Shown piece by piece: positions 34,217 to 45,400 of a stretch of 64,000 nt of DNA. A program made the translations under genes and the position numbers. This DNA comes from Volvox africanus (Eukaryota; Chlorophyta; Chlorophyceae; Chlamydomonadales; Volvocaceae). The stretch spans positions 2,149,001-2,213,000 of the forward strand of contig BSDZ01000022.1 in NCBI GenBank assembly GCA_030268105.1. The letters run 5' to 3'. Every line of letters begins with the position of its first letter. Within the stretch, counting starts at the first letter, position 1. The notes under the pieces are model-generated. The model did not search any database. It was not told the origin of the DNA and worked only from the letters and a program-made list of their open reading frames with translations.

Positions 34217-37200
34217 ATTATGGGTGTTACACTGTGGGCGACTCGCCCTCCAAAGACGAGCACCGGGGGTCCTGACCGGACCGAGCCACAGCGCAGGGGA
34301 GGAACACGTGGCTTTGTCTGTCTGTCTGTCTGTCTGTCCTGCCACGTGCTCCCCCTCTCACTAGGGCCAGCGAGCCCTCACAGGCTCTCGCCTGGCCACT
34401 CACAGAGCACTCAGGGCCACCAAGAAAACACAAAAAGGCCCAACAGAAAACGGGGGACACCTAGCTGCTCATAGGAGGGGGAAACCTCTCCTCTAACCCG
34501 AAACTGACCTGACAAGAGCCTGACAGACACACACACATCCCCTCAGAGGAGAAACACCAGCAGGAAAGCACACCCTTACACAGCCAAGCCGGAAGAACCC
34601 AACAAGAGGCGGAGGGGGGGATGACAAGCCGAACTGGCGCCCCCCTAGAAAGCCTTCCGGCCCCACCCAAAGCTGACCCCGCAGACACCTGCACTGCACA
34701 AAAAGGAAAGACCTGTCTCGCTGACCCCCCCTAAAACCCTAAGGACCCGAAGCCTGGACACAGGAACCTCTAGCCACGAAACCCTCCACCCTCTCCCTTC
34801 CCCTCCTCAAGAACTAGACCGCCCTCTCCTTGTCTCTACCTCCCTCACTCTCCCCCTTTCCTCCCACAGAACCTCCTCCTCAAAACTCCTGCCTTAAAGC
34901 CCCTGCTCTGTTCTTGCTGCTCCATGGTCGGTGATGTCAACCGGATCTGCACACCGCATTTGCGTGCCAACTATGGCTAGGATGGGATGTTGTGGTCCCA
35001 CTTGATCCCAGCCATAGTGAGGTATTCCCAACGCTGCAAAAGACTGCAAGGGTGCCCAAAAGTCTGCAACTGTACGGGCCCGTGCACGGTCCAGGGGTGA
35101 GGCTGCTGTTTGTGTTGGAGTGTCCATTGCTGGCTGTGTCGTAGAGAGGATTGGATGGGTGTTGGCATCTTCCTCTTCCTCTTGAGGGAACCCCCCTGAA
35201 TGGTTGAAGAAGTCAGTAATAGCCCGTTGACGGGGTCCCTGCTCTGCTGTGTGAGTCTGTTGTTGCTGCTGCCGTCCGTGGGTAGAAGGCCCCTGTGGCC
35301 TGTGTTCCCTGGTTGCCACCCTGAGACAGTGCCTGCCATATTCCATAGAAGATAAAGCAGCCATGGCTATCACATCCCAAGGGGCCTGCTTGCAACCGGG
35401 AGGTGCTTGGACAAGCCATAGCTGTTGCCTGGTCATGCCCCCTTCAATGGTGGCTGATGTCGGCAATGTCAGATGTCTGTCAATCTGTTCTCGCAGCGCC
35501 TTGGCTATAGGGCACTCCCAGAAGTGGTGCAGGCGTGGGGAGCAAGGTTGATCAGTATCAGCTCCATAGCTGCCACACCCACATGGTTTGATGGGCACCC
35601 TGGAAAGATGTGTGTTGCCAGGCATGGGTATCCCATCGACCACCAAACGCCACAGCGTCTCTTTGTTTTTATTTTCCCACCGAACTGCTGTCCACAGCCT
35701 GTCTAGGGTTGCCTGAAAGCGCTGGAGGTCAGTGACAGGACAGGAAGGAGTTGGTCCGTCTGTTGGCATCCCTTGCGCCTCCTGCACAAAAGCTGACAAG
35801 AGCTCCAATCGCTCCTCCGCTGTTGAAACCCCTTGCAGCTGAGTAGCTTGGCTTACCGTGAGGTTGTAGAGAGGCACTATACCCGAGTCCCCTGGCAATC
35901 TCCAGCCCAAACGCCTGACGATCATGGCCATGACTGTGGTGCGGTCTGGTGGTGCTGGCATCTGCTGCTGCATTCTGTCCTCCACCCTGTCCGGCTGTTG
36001 GGGTTGTAAGCGGTTGACTACCTCCCGTGCTGCTGCTATCCATGCCGGGCTGATATCGTTGCATAGAGCCGAGAGAGCCATACGGGTAGACTCCTTGTCT
36101 TGCAGTTGGGTGGGACTAGCTGAGGGGTCTAGAAACTGTTGGGTCCAGTCTAGCCAGGTCATGTACTGAGGGAGGGGTATTTGGTCATGCTCCAGCATGT
36201 CGTACACCCTTACCAGGTCCCCAACTGTGAGCAGTTTTCTGCATGAAGCCATCAGTGGGTGACGGGTTTCCAGGCCTGGGCGGTGGTTGTTACCATTGAT
36301 ACTTCCCCCATTGTCCGAATTGTTGGGCAGCAAAGGACTTCCCCAGAGAGCAGCCGCCCAGCACCAGTCTCCAGGGGCTTAAGGTGGGTTGCTGACATCT
36401 TCTAGTGGTGGGAGGTGCCCTAAGGCCCCTACAATTCGGCTGATCTCCTCAGGCAAGGTCTCTCCACCCAGCCAGGGCCCAGTTGCCTGGGCAGTGGTAA
36501 GGGCCCAAGGTTTAAAGGCCGGATGGGTGATCTCCAGGTAGGTGGCCAGGGTCGGGATCCAGGGGTGGAGGCTTCGAACATTACCACTAGTAACAGGCTC
36601 CTCCTCTTCTTCAGCAACCGTATTCATCGCCGTGTCCATAAGCGTTACCCTCTCTCTCTCACTCCTGGCCATCAGGGCCCCTCGGATGAAACGCACTGCC
36701 CACATGCTTGTCTTGCCCGAATGTGTTGCCTGAGGGGCAGTAGGCCAAAACCACCAGTTGATGGGTGTCCCACCAAGAGTCTGCTAGGTACTCCAGTGAA
36801 GCGCTGGCCCTGGTCTTCTGGGTCCTGTTGCCGATCTACAAGGCGAGCCGCTAAGCGTTCAATGTAGGTCAGAGTGGTATCTGGAGGTGGTCCACCATGC
36901 TCCATACGCCAAGTGACTGTTTGCAGGCAATAGCTTGAGACTGTTGCAGCCCGACCAAAGGCAGAGAGCGGATAATGGGCTAGGCGTTGCATCCTCGTGT
37001 AGGCCAGTGCTATCATCTCAGGCCAGTCTGGTTGGGACGGCTGCACTTGGTTGTCCATTGGCAAGTTAAGGGCTGTCGCAGTGGTGACCACCTTCAGGCC
37101 ATTGATTGTGCTTCCCTGACGGTGGTCGTCCACAGCCCCTATGGGTAGGAGTTCCATCTTATCCAGGTTCAGGCGTTGACCTGATGCCCGGGCAAAAGTA

Positions 37201-37555
37201 TCCATGGCTTCAAGGAAGGCTGGCACGGATTCCTCTCCTTCAAGGGCCACTTCTGCATCGTCAGCAAACTGACAGGCTGTGACCCTGTCTTCATCTGAAG
37301 GCAATAGGCGGAGGCCTATCTCTTGGCTCTTTAGCCAGCTGAACAAGGCCTGGGCAACAAAGAGATACAGCAGGGGTGCTAGGGGACAACCCTGTCTTAC
37401 CCCTGCTTCCATTTTAACAAGCCTGGATTTGAAACCGTTCATCATGGCTCTTGCCCGCGTGTTGCTAAGCAATATCCGGGTCCAACTGCAAAGCTGTGGG
37501 CCTGCTCCCATCGCCTCCATCGCCCCCATCAGGAAGTTGCCATCCACTGTGTCAT
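34217..37555 (-). mobile_element. Non-LTR retrotransposon (LINE), copy B, 5'-truncated
   Basis: Same element as copy A, opposite orientation. The 3' end is at 34217 (TTATGGGTGTTAC) with a longer (CTGT)n tract at about 34316-34338. The 5' truncation is at 37555, right after the codons for DDTVDGN that correspond to copy A near 21181. It sits between the methyltransferase and TPR genes. Confidence 0.9.
34894..37547 (-). pseudogene. LINE RT and Cys/His ORF, copy B (frameshift and stop)
   Basis: The RT part runs 37547-36672 and is then shifted by loss of one base near 36706 (RQACGQC where copy A has RQAMWAV). The frame resumes at 36705-36379 to the same TAA as copy A, followed by the Cys/His part 36333-34894. 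No complete active protein can be made from this copy. Confidence 0.8.
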
Positions 37556-37559
37556 CTAT

Positions 37560-37680
37560 ATATATAAAGAGAGAGACTACTGTACATGGAAATATATATA
37601 TATATATATATATATTACATGTTTTCCAGCACTATTGCATAATATGATTTCCATGTACAGTAGTCTTACTTCCAGGCTAA
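37560..37680. repeat. Hairpin with TACTGTACATGGAAAT arms and (TA)n
   Basis: GACTACTGTACATGGAAATAT near 37575-37595 is inverted as ATTTCCATGTACAGTAGTC near 37648-37666, around an AT tract. It abuts the truncated 5' end of LINE copy B, so the LINE may have inserted into a foldback repeat. Nothing is recognised in 37681-37806. Confidence 0.6.
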
Positions 37681-37806
37681 TTATTATTACATACATTATG
37701 TGATGCGAGTACGAACGTAGGGGGCGACACAGTTTGTAAACCTGCGTTATTTGTACGTGCGTGCTACATAATAATTTGCTAGCTATGCACGTTCCTCCCT
37801 TGATCC

Positions 37807-38090
37807 TTATCTAAGGATAATAATCCCCGCAATCGCGTCTGGATGCTCCAAACCCAGCACCTTCTGGCGGCTCTCCAGCGCTCTCCGCAAAAAGCCCTCC
37901 GCCTCACCCAGCCCACCCTGGAGCCACAACCTTCCCGCCAAGTTCTCCACCGAGTCCAAAGTATCCGGGTGGTCAGGGCCTAGGTTCTGCTCCCCACCCG
38001 CAAGCACTTTCCAATCCAACCCTGCACCTCCTGATGTCTCCCTTGGTTCTGAATGGTTACCGCCAAATTACTTAACACGCTAAAAAGAGT
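37807..38090 (-). pseudogene. Frame-shifted 3' TPRs of the same gene
   Basis: After GPDHPDSF the frame hits TAG (38080). TPR sequence continues in another frame (SVLSNLAVTIQNQGRHQE) and then in a third (DWKVLAGGEQNLGPDHPDTL...GLGEAEGFLRRALESRQKVL). Two frameshifts in ~280 bp mean either decay of the C-terminus or sequence error. Confidence 0.7.
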
Positions 38091-41000
38091 CCGGATGATC
38101 AGGCCCCAGGACCTTCTCAAGGCTTGATGCTACTATTGCATGAAGCACTTCTGCATCATCAAATTTGGATTGTTCTTTTAAGGCATTTGCTAAGTTATTG
38201 GCCGAGCGCAAAGTGTCGGAGTGAAGGGAGCTGAGGACACGCTCCACGCCTAATAAGGCCCGCCTGTGCAGCTGCTCCGCTTCATCATAACGGCCAACAG
38301 CTTTCATGACACTGGCGAGGTTGGTTACGGAGCTGAGTGTGTCTGGATGCTCGGGTCCCAGGAGGCGGTCCAGGCAAGCCACTACCCGCCTGTGCAACTT
38401 CTCAGCTTCGCCGTATTTGCCCTGGTCTTGCAAAAGCAGAGCCAGGTTGTTGAGAGTCCGGAGCATTCCTTGACTATCATGGGCAGCAGTAGCATCATTA
38501 TCAAAAATAGCAGTCTCAGCACTGGCAGTAGCTGTAGCAGTAGCAGTATTATCATCAGCAGTAGCAGTAGCAGCATAAATGGAAGGAGAGCCGCTGCCAT
38601 GCCTACGCTCATAGCTCTCCAGTACCCGCCTGTGCAACTTCTCAGCTTCACTGTACTGCCCTTGGTCATGCAGTACAAGAGCCAGGTTGTTGACTGCAGC
38701 TAGTGTGCCTGGATGGTGCGGCCCTAAGACTCGTTCGAAGTCCTCTAACGCGTGATGGTGCAACTGCTCTGCCTCACCATACTTGTTGTATCTCTGTTGT
38801 GTCGGCCTACAAAGGCCCGATCGGAAGATGACCATCGGTGGTCCAATCTTTGACACTACCCGTAGATACCCCAGGATACTACAATACTTCCCCTGCGCTT
38901 TAAGCACACTGGCCAGGTTGTTAATGGCAAGCATGACCCATGGATCTTCCGGTGACAGAACCTCCCGGCTGCCAATCACATTCTGCCGGAAAAGCTGTTC
39001 TGTTGCTCCAACCTGCCGTACAATTGGCAAGGGTCGCGGCGGTATAAGTATTGTGGCCCAGGTTGCTGGTCCAGTAGGTGCCCAGCTGGATGTCTTACAC
39101 TTGCGATACTGCGCTCGCAACCAGCGCATCTTTTAGCTCATGCGTCATATGGTGAAGGCCGCCCGCCAACCTATCTCGGATGGATCTAAGAATCCAAATC
39201 CGATCCTCCTCCACGCTTGCCTGCGCGCGGTCTATGGGCACGTGGGAGATTGAATGGAGGCCACAGCAGCAGCGCGAAGCATCAAATATTACTACTTGTT
39301 GTAGTATAGTATAGTATAGTATAATATAGTCTAGTATAGTATAGTATGTCGGTACATAGTCAACTCCGAAACCAACTGCAAATAGGATAAGATGCGGGGC
39401 GCACGATCCCCCCTCCAGTGCAAATAGATATGAAGAGGAAACGACATCAGCCCATCAGCCCTCAACACGCAGCACCCAGCTAGGTTGAGGGGTTGTTTGT
39501 CGTATCCTGATTGGGGCATCTAAGGCTGGTTTTCGGGATGATCAGGAAACTGGACAGCTTCCGATTGGACGTCAACACACTGTTTAGTATATATTGTCAC
39601 AGATAGAGGTACTGTAGTATCCTGGGGTATCTACGGGCAGTGTCAAAGGATCCTGGACCTTAGATGGTCATCCTTCCGATCGGGCCTTTGTTGGCCGACA
39701 CAACAGAGATACAACATTGGTATCGAGCAGGTTGTCCGGATTCGAATCCCCCCACCTACGGGATGGTGAGGGCGGTTCTGACTGGTAGATGGCTTGGGAA
39801 ACCGTCACCAGGCCGTGAGGGATCGAATCGTCTGACTACAGACTAGGGAGAGGGCTGGCCCTTAGACTGTAGGATGCGAGGACGCACCCTATCTGAGGGG
39901 GAATACTTGTAGTATCCTGGGGTATCTACGGGCAGTGTCAAAGGATCCTGGACCTTAGATGGTCATCCTTCCGATCGGGCCTTTGTTGGCCGACACAACA
40001 GAGATACAACAGGTACAAAAGATGGCAACAAATGGTTGGAGACCGGCAGATTGAATAAACCTGCGCTGTGGCGACCTGCTTGAGCCGCCCCAGGTATGAC
40101 ATAATTGTGCATGGATCGGATTTAACACTTACAGCACAGTATGCATGCCTCACAAAAACCATACAGCGGGTCTGGGGGGAGGGTGCTAAGAGTCCTAACC
40201 TACCCAACGAACTTCCAAGCACCTCCCGTACGTACTCCATAAAGCATAGCCCGTTATCACGTTTTGGTGTACCTTTTTGAATTCATCGTAGTCAAGATCG
40301 TACGACAGGATCTGGATCTTATTACCAGCAGGCCCAGCAGCCTGGTACGTCTGCCAGGCCTCATACAGGCACCAGATGCGGGTGAGGGCCGTCCCTTCGC
40401 CGTCCAGAACCATGAGGCTTGACTCCGCGTCCTGAATTACTTCATGGAGTTCGGAGAGGTCGCTGGAATCTGCTCCACCGGGGTCCTGCTGACTCTAAAC
40501 GATTGATTACACATCAGTCAAAATGCCCAATAATGATGAGACCAGAAACGGTGCATACATGTAAAATCGGAAAAGGAACAGAATGTATAAAAAAAGCAAA
40601 TACAGTTAATAATATAACGGATCCAGCGGCGGTTGTAGATAAATCCATTGAATAGATAAACGGATGGTTTTGCAATGATACGTACATACGTAGAGCACTT
40701 GCAAAGAGTAAAAGGGATACGCCAGCCGTAAAACTGATGTTGTCGAATTATTTAATACACACTGTCATACCGCATGGTCGTATTGCAGCATCATATTGTT
40801 GTTAAGCATTATTTAACAGATCGTTTTCGGTACCGGCAATGATAAGCTAGGGGTTTAGGGTTTAGGTTCTTAGACGATAAAGCATCTACCCCGGTGTTGA
40901 AGAGATTTCCCATTCGTCAGCAAGACGAGACATCAGCAGCAGATGTGGAATCAAAGCTCACAATGGCGAACATGTCGAACCAGAGGAACACGTCCGTATC

Positions 41001-41478
41001 CACCAGAGCAGCAGGGAATACCCGCTGCTCCTGCTGCTGTTGTTGCAGTTGCCACCGCGACGGGTCCTGTTCGTCGCTCCCTCCCTGCATCACCATAGAT
41101 GCTGCCAGAACGATTTCCCCCCGGCCTTCCTCCCGCCCCTCCTGCTGCCTCCTCCGCCGCCAGAAACGCTGCTGTTCAGGCTTGAATGTGGCGCCGCCAT
41201 CCCCAGCGTCTCTACAAAGGGCCTGCTCCAGGCATGGCTGACGGATAGTACGGTCGGTCCTGGGAAACAACATGGTGATTGTGCTGTTGGTGGTGATGCG
41301 TGCTTTCTGGACTGAAGGGTCATTTTCCAGCAGGAGATGCGTGAAACGGCATTGTCGGGTGGCGGTCGGAGGCTTGACCAGCTGTTGGACGACCTGGGCG
41401 GTAGTCAAACGTGTCTCGTCCAGCCGGTGGGTTTTGACGAAGTGCTTCAGCCAGGAAAGGGATACGGCTGCCTGCGTG
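37807..41478 (-). CDS. Tetratricopeptide-repeat protein with N-terminal WFDMFAI / TRIWCLYEAWQ region
   Basis: Function not known. Exon 1 (about 41478-40962): VSLSWLKHFVKTHRL, a Gln/Arg-rich insert and DVFLWFDMFAI. Exon 2 (40494-40273, phase 0 join): SQQDPGGADSSDLSELHEVI then TRIWCLYEAWQTYQ. Exon 3 (about 39290-39101): VPIDRAQASVEEDRIWILRS. Exon 4 (39012-38080): kinesin-light-chain-like TPRs of the form LGPxHPxTLxxVxNLAxxLxxQGKYxEAExLHRR, at least five repeats with a Thr/Ala insert near 38500-38580. The exon 2 and exon 3 domains are of a kind seen together with TPRs in many algal proteins (family impression, not a search result). The initiator ATG lies upstream of 41478 and was not found. A solo LTR sits in frame in exon 4, an intact TRIM sits in the intron 40272-39291, and the 3' end is frame-shifted. 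Confidence 0.75.
38784..38883 (-). mobile_element. Solo LTR of the TRIM family inserted in frame in a TPR exon
   Basis: 100 bp on the minus strand from TGTAGTATCCTGGGGTATCT to GAGATACAACA, flanked by the 5-bp duplication AGTAT (38779-38783 and 38884-38888). LTR plus duplication is 105 bp, so the TPR frame continues across it. The insert reads CSILGYLRVVSKIGPPMVIF and on, between QGKY and KYGEAEQLHHH, without a stop. Confidence 0.9.
39300..39348. repeat. (TAGTA)n short tandem repeat
   Basis: Pentamer array in the TPR-gene intron, next to the acceptor of exon 3. Confidence 0.85.
39498..39575 (+). repeat. Degenerate solo LTR, TRIM subfamily 2
   Basis: Resembles the TRIM LTR in layout (GTCGTATCCTGATTGGGGCA, CTTCCGATTGGAC) and shares GATGATCAGGAAACTGGAC with 16385-16473. 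Confidence 0.5.
39613..40011 (+). mobile_element. Intact TRIM (miniature LTR retrotransposon), 399 bp
   Basis: Two 104-bp LTRs, 39613-39716 and 39908-40011, read identical by eye, start TG and end CA. One base after the 5' LTR is a primer-binding site TGGTATCGAGCAGGTT (39718-39733), complementary to an initiator-tRNA-Met type 3' end. A purine tract GAGGGGGAA (39895-39903) precedes the 3' LTR. The 5-bp target duplication GGTAC is at 39608-39612 and 40012-40016. The 191-bp interior has no ORF, so it must use proteins of another element. It lies in an intron of the minus-strand TPR gene. Identical LTRs point to recent insertion. Confidence 0.92.
40500..40900. other. Intron sequence of the TPR gene, nothing recognised
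   Basis: AT-rich DNA between exons 1 and 2, containing a telomere-like GGGGTTTAGGGTTTAGG at about 40850. Confidence 0.6.
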
Positions 41479-42489
41479 GGGACTCGGCAGGTGCTAGGAA
41501 TCCACGTGGGTGGAACGGTGTATGCGCATTGGATGGGTGCAAAGAAGTGCGTGGAAGTGCGGAGGACGACTGCATGTACACCGTGATCCGCGACCGCGCT
41601 TTGCAATGAGCCTCAACATTCAGAAGGTGAAATGGAGACTACATATAATCTGTTTCACACGTTTAGGTTCTTTGTGTCAAGCCACTTGCGTACCCGGGAG
41701 ATGTGAGCTGAGCCGCGGTGTCCCAGGACATCATTGAGCCCGCCGTCGGCACTTCGAGATGTTTGGATGTTCCCCGTATTATTTGTTAGTTTGGAACCGT
41801 TTCTCAAGGCAACTACTTCGGCGGAGCTGCACGAATTGCCCATGTCGGTCAAAGGCTCCTAGCGCCAGCATACATCTTCAAGGCCTTGCAATATCCATAT
41901 TTGATATATTTGTAAACTTTGGGTTGTGTTTCGTAGATGGCGACTCGCTTTCTGGTCAGGTGCACTCTTCCCTCCTCAGTTTTTGACTATGCAAGAAGCT
42001 CCATACGGCACCGAAAAGAGGGACAATTGTCTGCGCAATCGCCCTTCTGCTTCTAAAAGCGATTTCGGGAGGAGATAGCAGTCGTCTATAGCCTACGTTT
42101 CATTAAGTTGCAGTTAGGTTCATGGCTTTAAATACATAGAATTCTTTACTGGTTATACCGCTGCAAATTATAAAATGGAAAATCTGATATCTTAAGCGAT
42201 GGCTTTATGTTTTGTGTATCGCAGCCACATTTACGGGCTGATTGCTATCGCTGCTGTAACGTCTAAAATCATCGCTTCAGCCATGTTAGAGACTTGGCAC
42301 AAGCTGCCCGTCAGAGAGGACCATGGCGTTGAGACGTAAGTTCCTGGGTAGGCCGTTGATCGGACTCTTGTACAACAGGCATTTTACGGAACGCTATAGC
42401 GGCTTCACTTCCTCGCAGACTCGTGAAGATAACTTGTACACAACCAACCAACTGTTTATTTACATCCGAAACTTTACAAGACGGATAAG
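41479..42489. other. Probable divergent promoter region of the TPR and JmjC genes
   Basis: The minus-strand TPR gene and the plus-strand JmjC gene are head to head here. First exons of both, not resolved, must lie in this interval. A plausible plus-strand start is ATG at 42323 followed at once by a donor (GAC/GTAAGT). No TATA-like box could be assigned with confidence. Confidence 0.4.
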
Positions 42490-45400
42490 GTGCAAAATCC
42501 CTGCCCCTATGTGCCTGAAGCCGGTCACGTCAACATGGGGGCCAGGCAAAACAGTCGTTCAATCCGCAGCATCCATGGACTCGAAAACCTTCCAGAAGAT
42601 GCAGCAGGACTAATTCATTGGGCCGAGGCGCGCGGGGAGCCCCTGTTATTTCCTGGGCTGCTCCTCGGATGGCCAGCTGTGGCGAGTTGGAAATGCCCTG
42701 CAGGCTTCGCCCGCCTCAGAGAGCTTGCTGGGGACGCGGAAGTGCAGGCATGTGCGGAAATTGTAATGCATTCTTTGTCGTATCTTGTACCTCTCATGTC
42801 GTATCATAGTCAACCCGCTTAGTGGTCGATCAGTTGTGTTCTTCAAGCCTTTCAAGCCTGTCAAGCTGGTACTCTGCATTCCTGTCGTCCGTCCATACAC
42901 AGGTCATGATGTCCACTTCGCGCATCTTTCATGGGGACATCTCCAGACACCAGCCCGCACTGCTGGGCTTCGGTGTTCTCCTAGAGATGCTGGAGTCGAT
43001 GCCTCCGCCGTCGTCACCTCAGATGCCTGCGCCGTCGCCGGCTCCCGGGGAAGCTGCGGCGGCGGTGGTCCATACCACCTGGCCAGGGGGTCCTGATGTG
43101 GAGAAACAGGCCGGCGCTGGACGCCGTACGGGCAGTAGCTGCCTTGGCAACGACAGTAGCAACAGCGGTAGCCGATCGAGAAGCGGTGTCAGTGACAGTG
43201 ACAAAACCAGAAACAGCGCGGCCAACGGGACCATTGAATGTGACAGCAGTAGCAGCAGCAGCACATCTTGTGCGCATTCTGCCCTTCCCGGCAGCGCTGA
43301 TCAGCTTCACGTGTATCTTGCCCAACAGCCGTTGACCGGAGGTACGGTAGAGCGTCGGGCGGAGGGGTGAAAGTGGAGAACGGGAAGGGGAAGGGGGTCA
43401 GGGGATAGGGAGTATGCACTCCGCCATTGACACCGACCATGGCAACCGCTTGGATTGCTTCGTGCACACATACACATGTAAACACATGCACATATACACA
43501 CATGCACATGTAAACATATGCACACACACATGCATATGTACACACAAAATACACATAAAACTTCGCAAATCCCGCAACGTCACATAATACACATCACACA
43601 GGCCTCGCGCCTCTTCAAGTCGATACGCCGCGGCCCGCGTGCCTGTACGGCAAGGAAGTTGAGAGCATCAACCTTTGGATGTGCGGCGGGTGAGTTGTCC
43701 GTTGGTTGTTGATTTGCAACGTGATAGTTGGATAGTTTGATGTAGTCGTTAGCAGCTAATGGTGTATGATATGAAATTTAGCCTCTCGCGTTTGCCTCAA
43801 ACTGCTAGGGACTTGGGTCAGAGATGACAATACTGCCTAAAGCGCCGTACTGCACGTGACCCATGGGACAGTGACCGGTTTTACGGTACCGGTTGACCCA
43901 GCAACCGATTATTCGCGACCGTTACCGTTACCGTTACCCGTTGATGCCTAGGTCCGTACGATCCAGTTTGCACTACGATCTTCACCACAACCTGCTGGTG
44001 CTGGTCTCGGGGCGTAAGGTGGTGACTGTCGTACCGCCATACCTCACACATTGTGTTTACCCCATGACGCTCACGGGTATGTCCCCGGAGGGTAAGGGGT
44101 CATGTTGGTTATCGATTGCGTGTTTAGGAACCCTGCAATGCAGACACCTTAGCATGAGTACGGGAATGGGCCTTATCAATTTCTTGTTAAAACGTTGGCG
44201 CTTGTGATTCGTCATAGCTAAAATGGGAAATTATAAACTAAATAGCAGTGCTGTTATTTGTTATTGATATAGATGCGTGCCAAGGCGAAAATATCTGGGT
44301 GCCACCTTATCCGATGCGTTGATTAGTTTTTGTTTATCTGCCTACGTGTGTGTTTTGATTCTTTTCTCCACAGGTTGTATGTAACGTTTTTTCCGTAAGC
44401 AAGATCTCATGTGATACGTACATTGCATGGCTTGCCGTACATGACGGCTGTGTCCCTAGATTGCCTCGAATCAAACGCTTCGGCCTCTTGTCGCAAGCTC
44501 CAGTAGGAGACGACCTGTCTAATCATCTCGCATCTCACGTTTCCCGTCTCACGTCTCGTCGTTTGTGTATTTAGAGGTAGCTTTCTCTTTTTAAATTCTC
44601 TTCTTAAAACAGCACGACATTACGAAAAATCACATCCGCACACAGTTACATTCGCTCGTCCAGTGCAATGTGTCCGTACGCGGAGGTGAATGTGGCGGTC
44701 GGATCGCTCAGCTCCGTCCCGAATTCACAACACCCAATTCCCGGTGATTCTGTGTGAAAAACATTAACATGTATAAGGATTCCGTTTCTTTCAGTATTTT
44801 TGTTGAGTATTTCTATTCTCTCATTTTTTACATGGCTGTAAATGTAACAGGCGACGCATCGAACCATTCCCAGGTGCCCTTCGCGGACCCGCAGCCCGCT
44901 GCCCGCCACCCTGCTTACCTGGCGGCGATGGCAGCAGCAGCAGTGGCTGAGTTAAGGGTAGGTTGGCGGTTGGATCCCAAGAGAGCCGGTAAGGGTGCGA
45001 GTGGTGGTGGTATTTTGGGTTTACAAGACGGTGCAAGTAAGGGAATGGTGGGAGTAAGGGAATGGTGGATTAGATAGTGGACGTAGACCTGATGAAGGGC
45101 GGGGGGAGGGGATAAATCCTCTTATTCGGATGACAGTAGTCGTCAAATTGGCCAATCGAAGGGGGCCAAAATAATGGGGGTGGTGATGGGGGATAGGGGA
45201 TATCGAGATGAAGGAGCACATGCGCGTATGCGTATTTTCTGGCTGGTACGCGGATTTTCGTACAGCTTTGTGAGGGGGTGCCGGGCAGGCAGCTGCGCAC
45301 ACAAGGAAGATGGGTGTCCTTTTGGCGGAAGCGGCGGGCTGCCCTCGATTGCTCATGCGAAGTAAATTTGGATTAGTAAACAGAAAGGGTCGTCGAAATA

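Noticed and set aside
39716..39760. tRNA gene or SINE, because of GGATTCGAATCC (B-box-like)
   Set aside because: It directly follows the 5' LTR and starts TGGTATCGAGCAGG, so a retrotransposon primer-binding region explains it better. No cloverleaf fits.
38784..40011. MITE family with TGTAGTATC/GTTGTATC terminal inverted repeats
   Set aside because: First impression from single copies. The paired copy with PBS, purine tract and 5-bp TG...CA-flanking duplications shows they are LTRs.
42785..43096. Frame reading GHDVHFAHLSWGHLQ as part of the JmjC gene
   Set aside because: The adjacent frame (VMMSTSRIFHGD...DQLHVYLAQQPLTGG) keeps phase with both neighbours and matches the domain.
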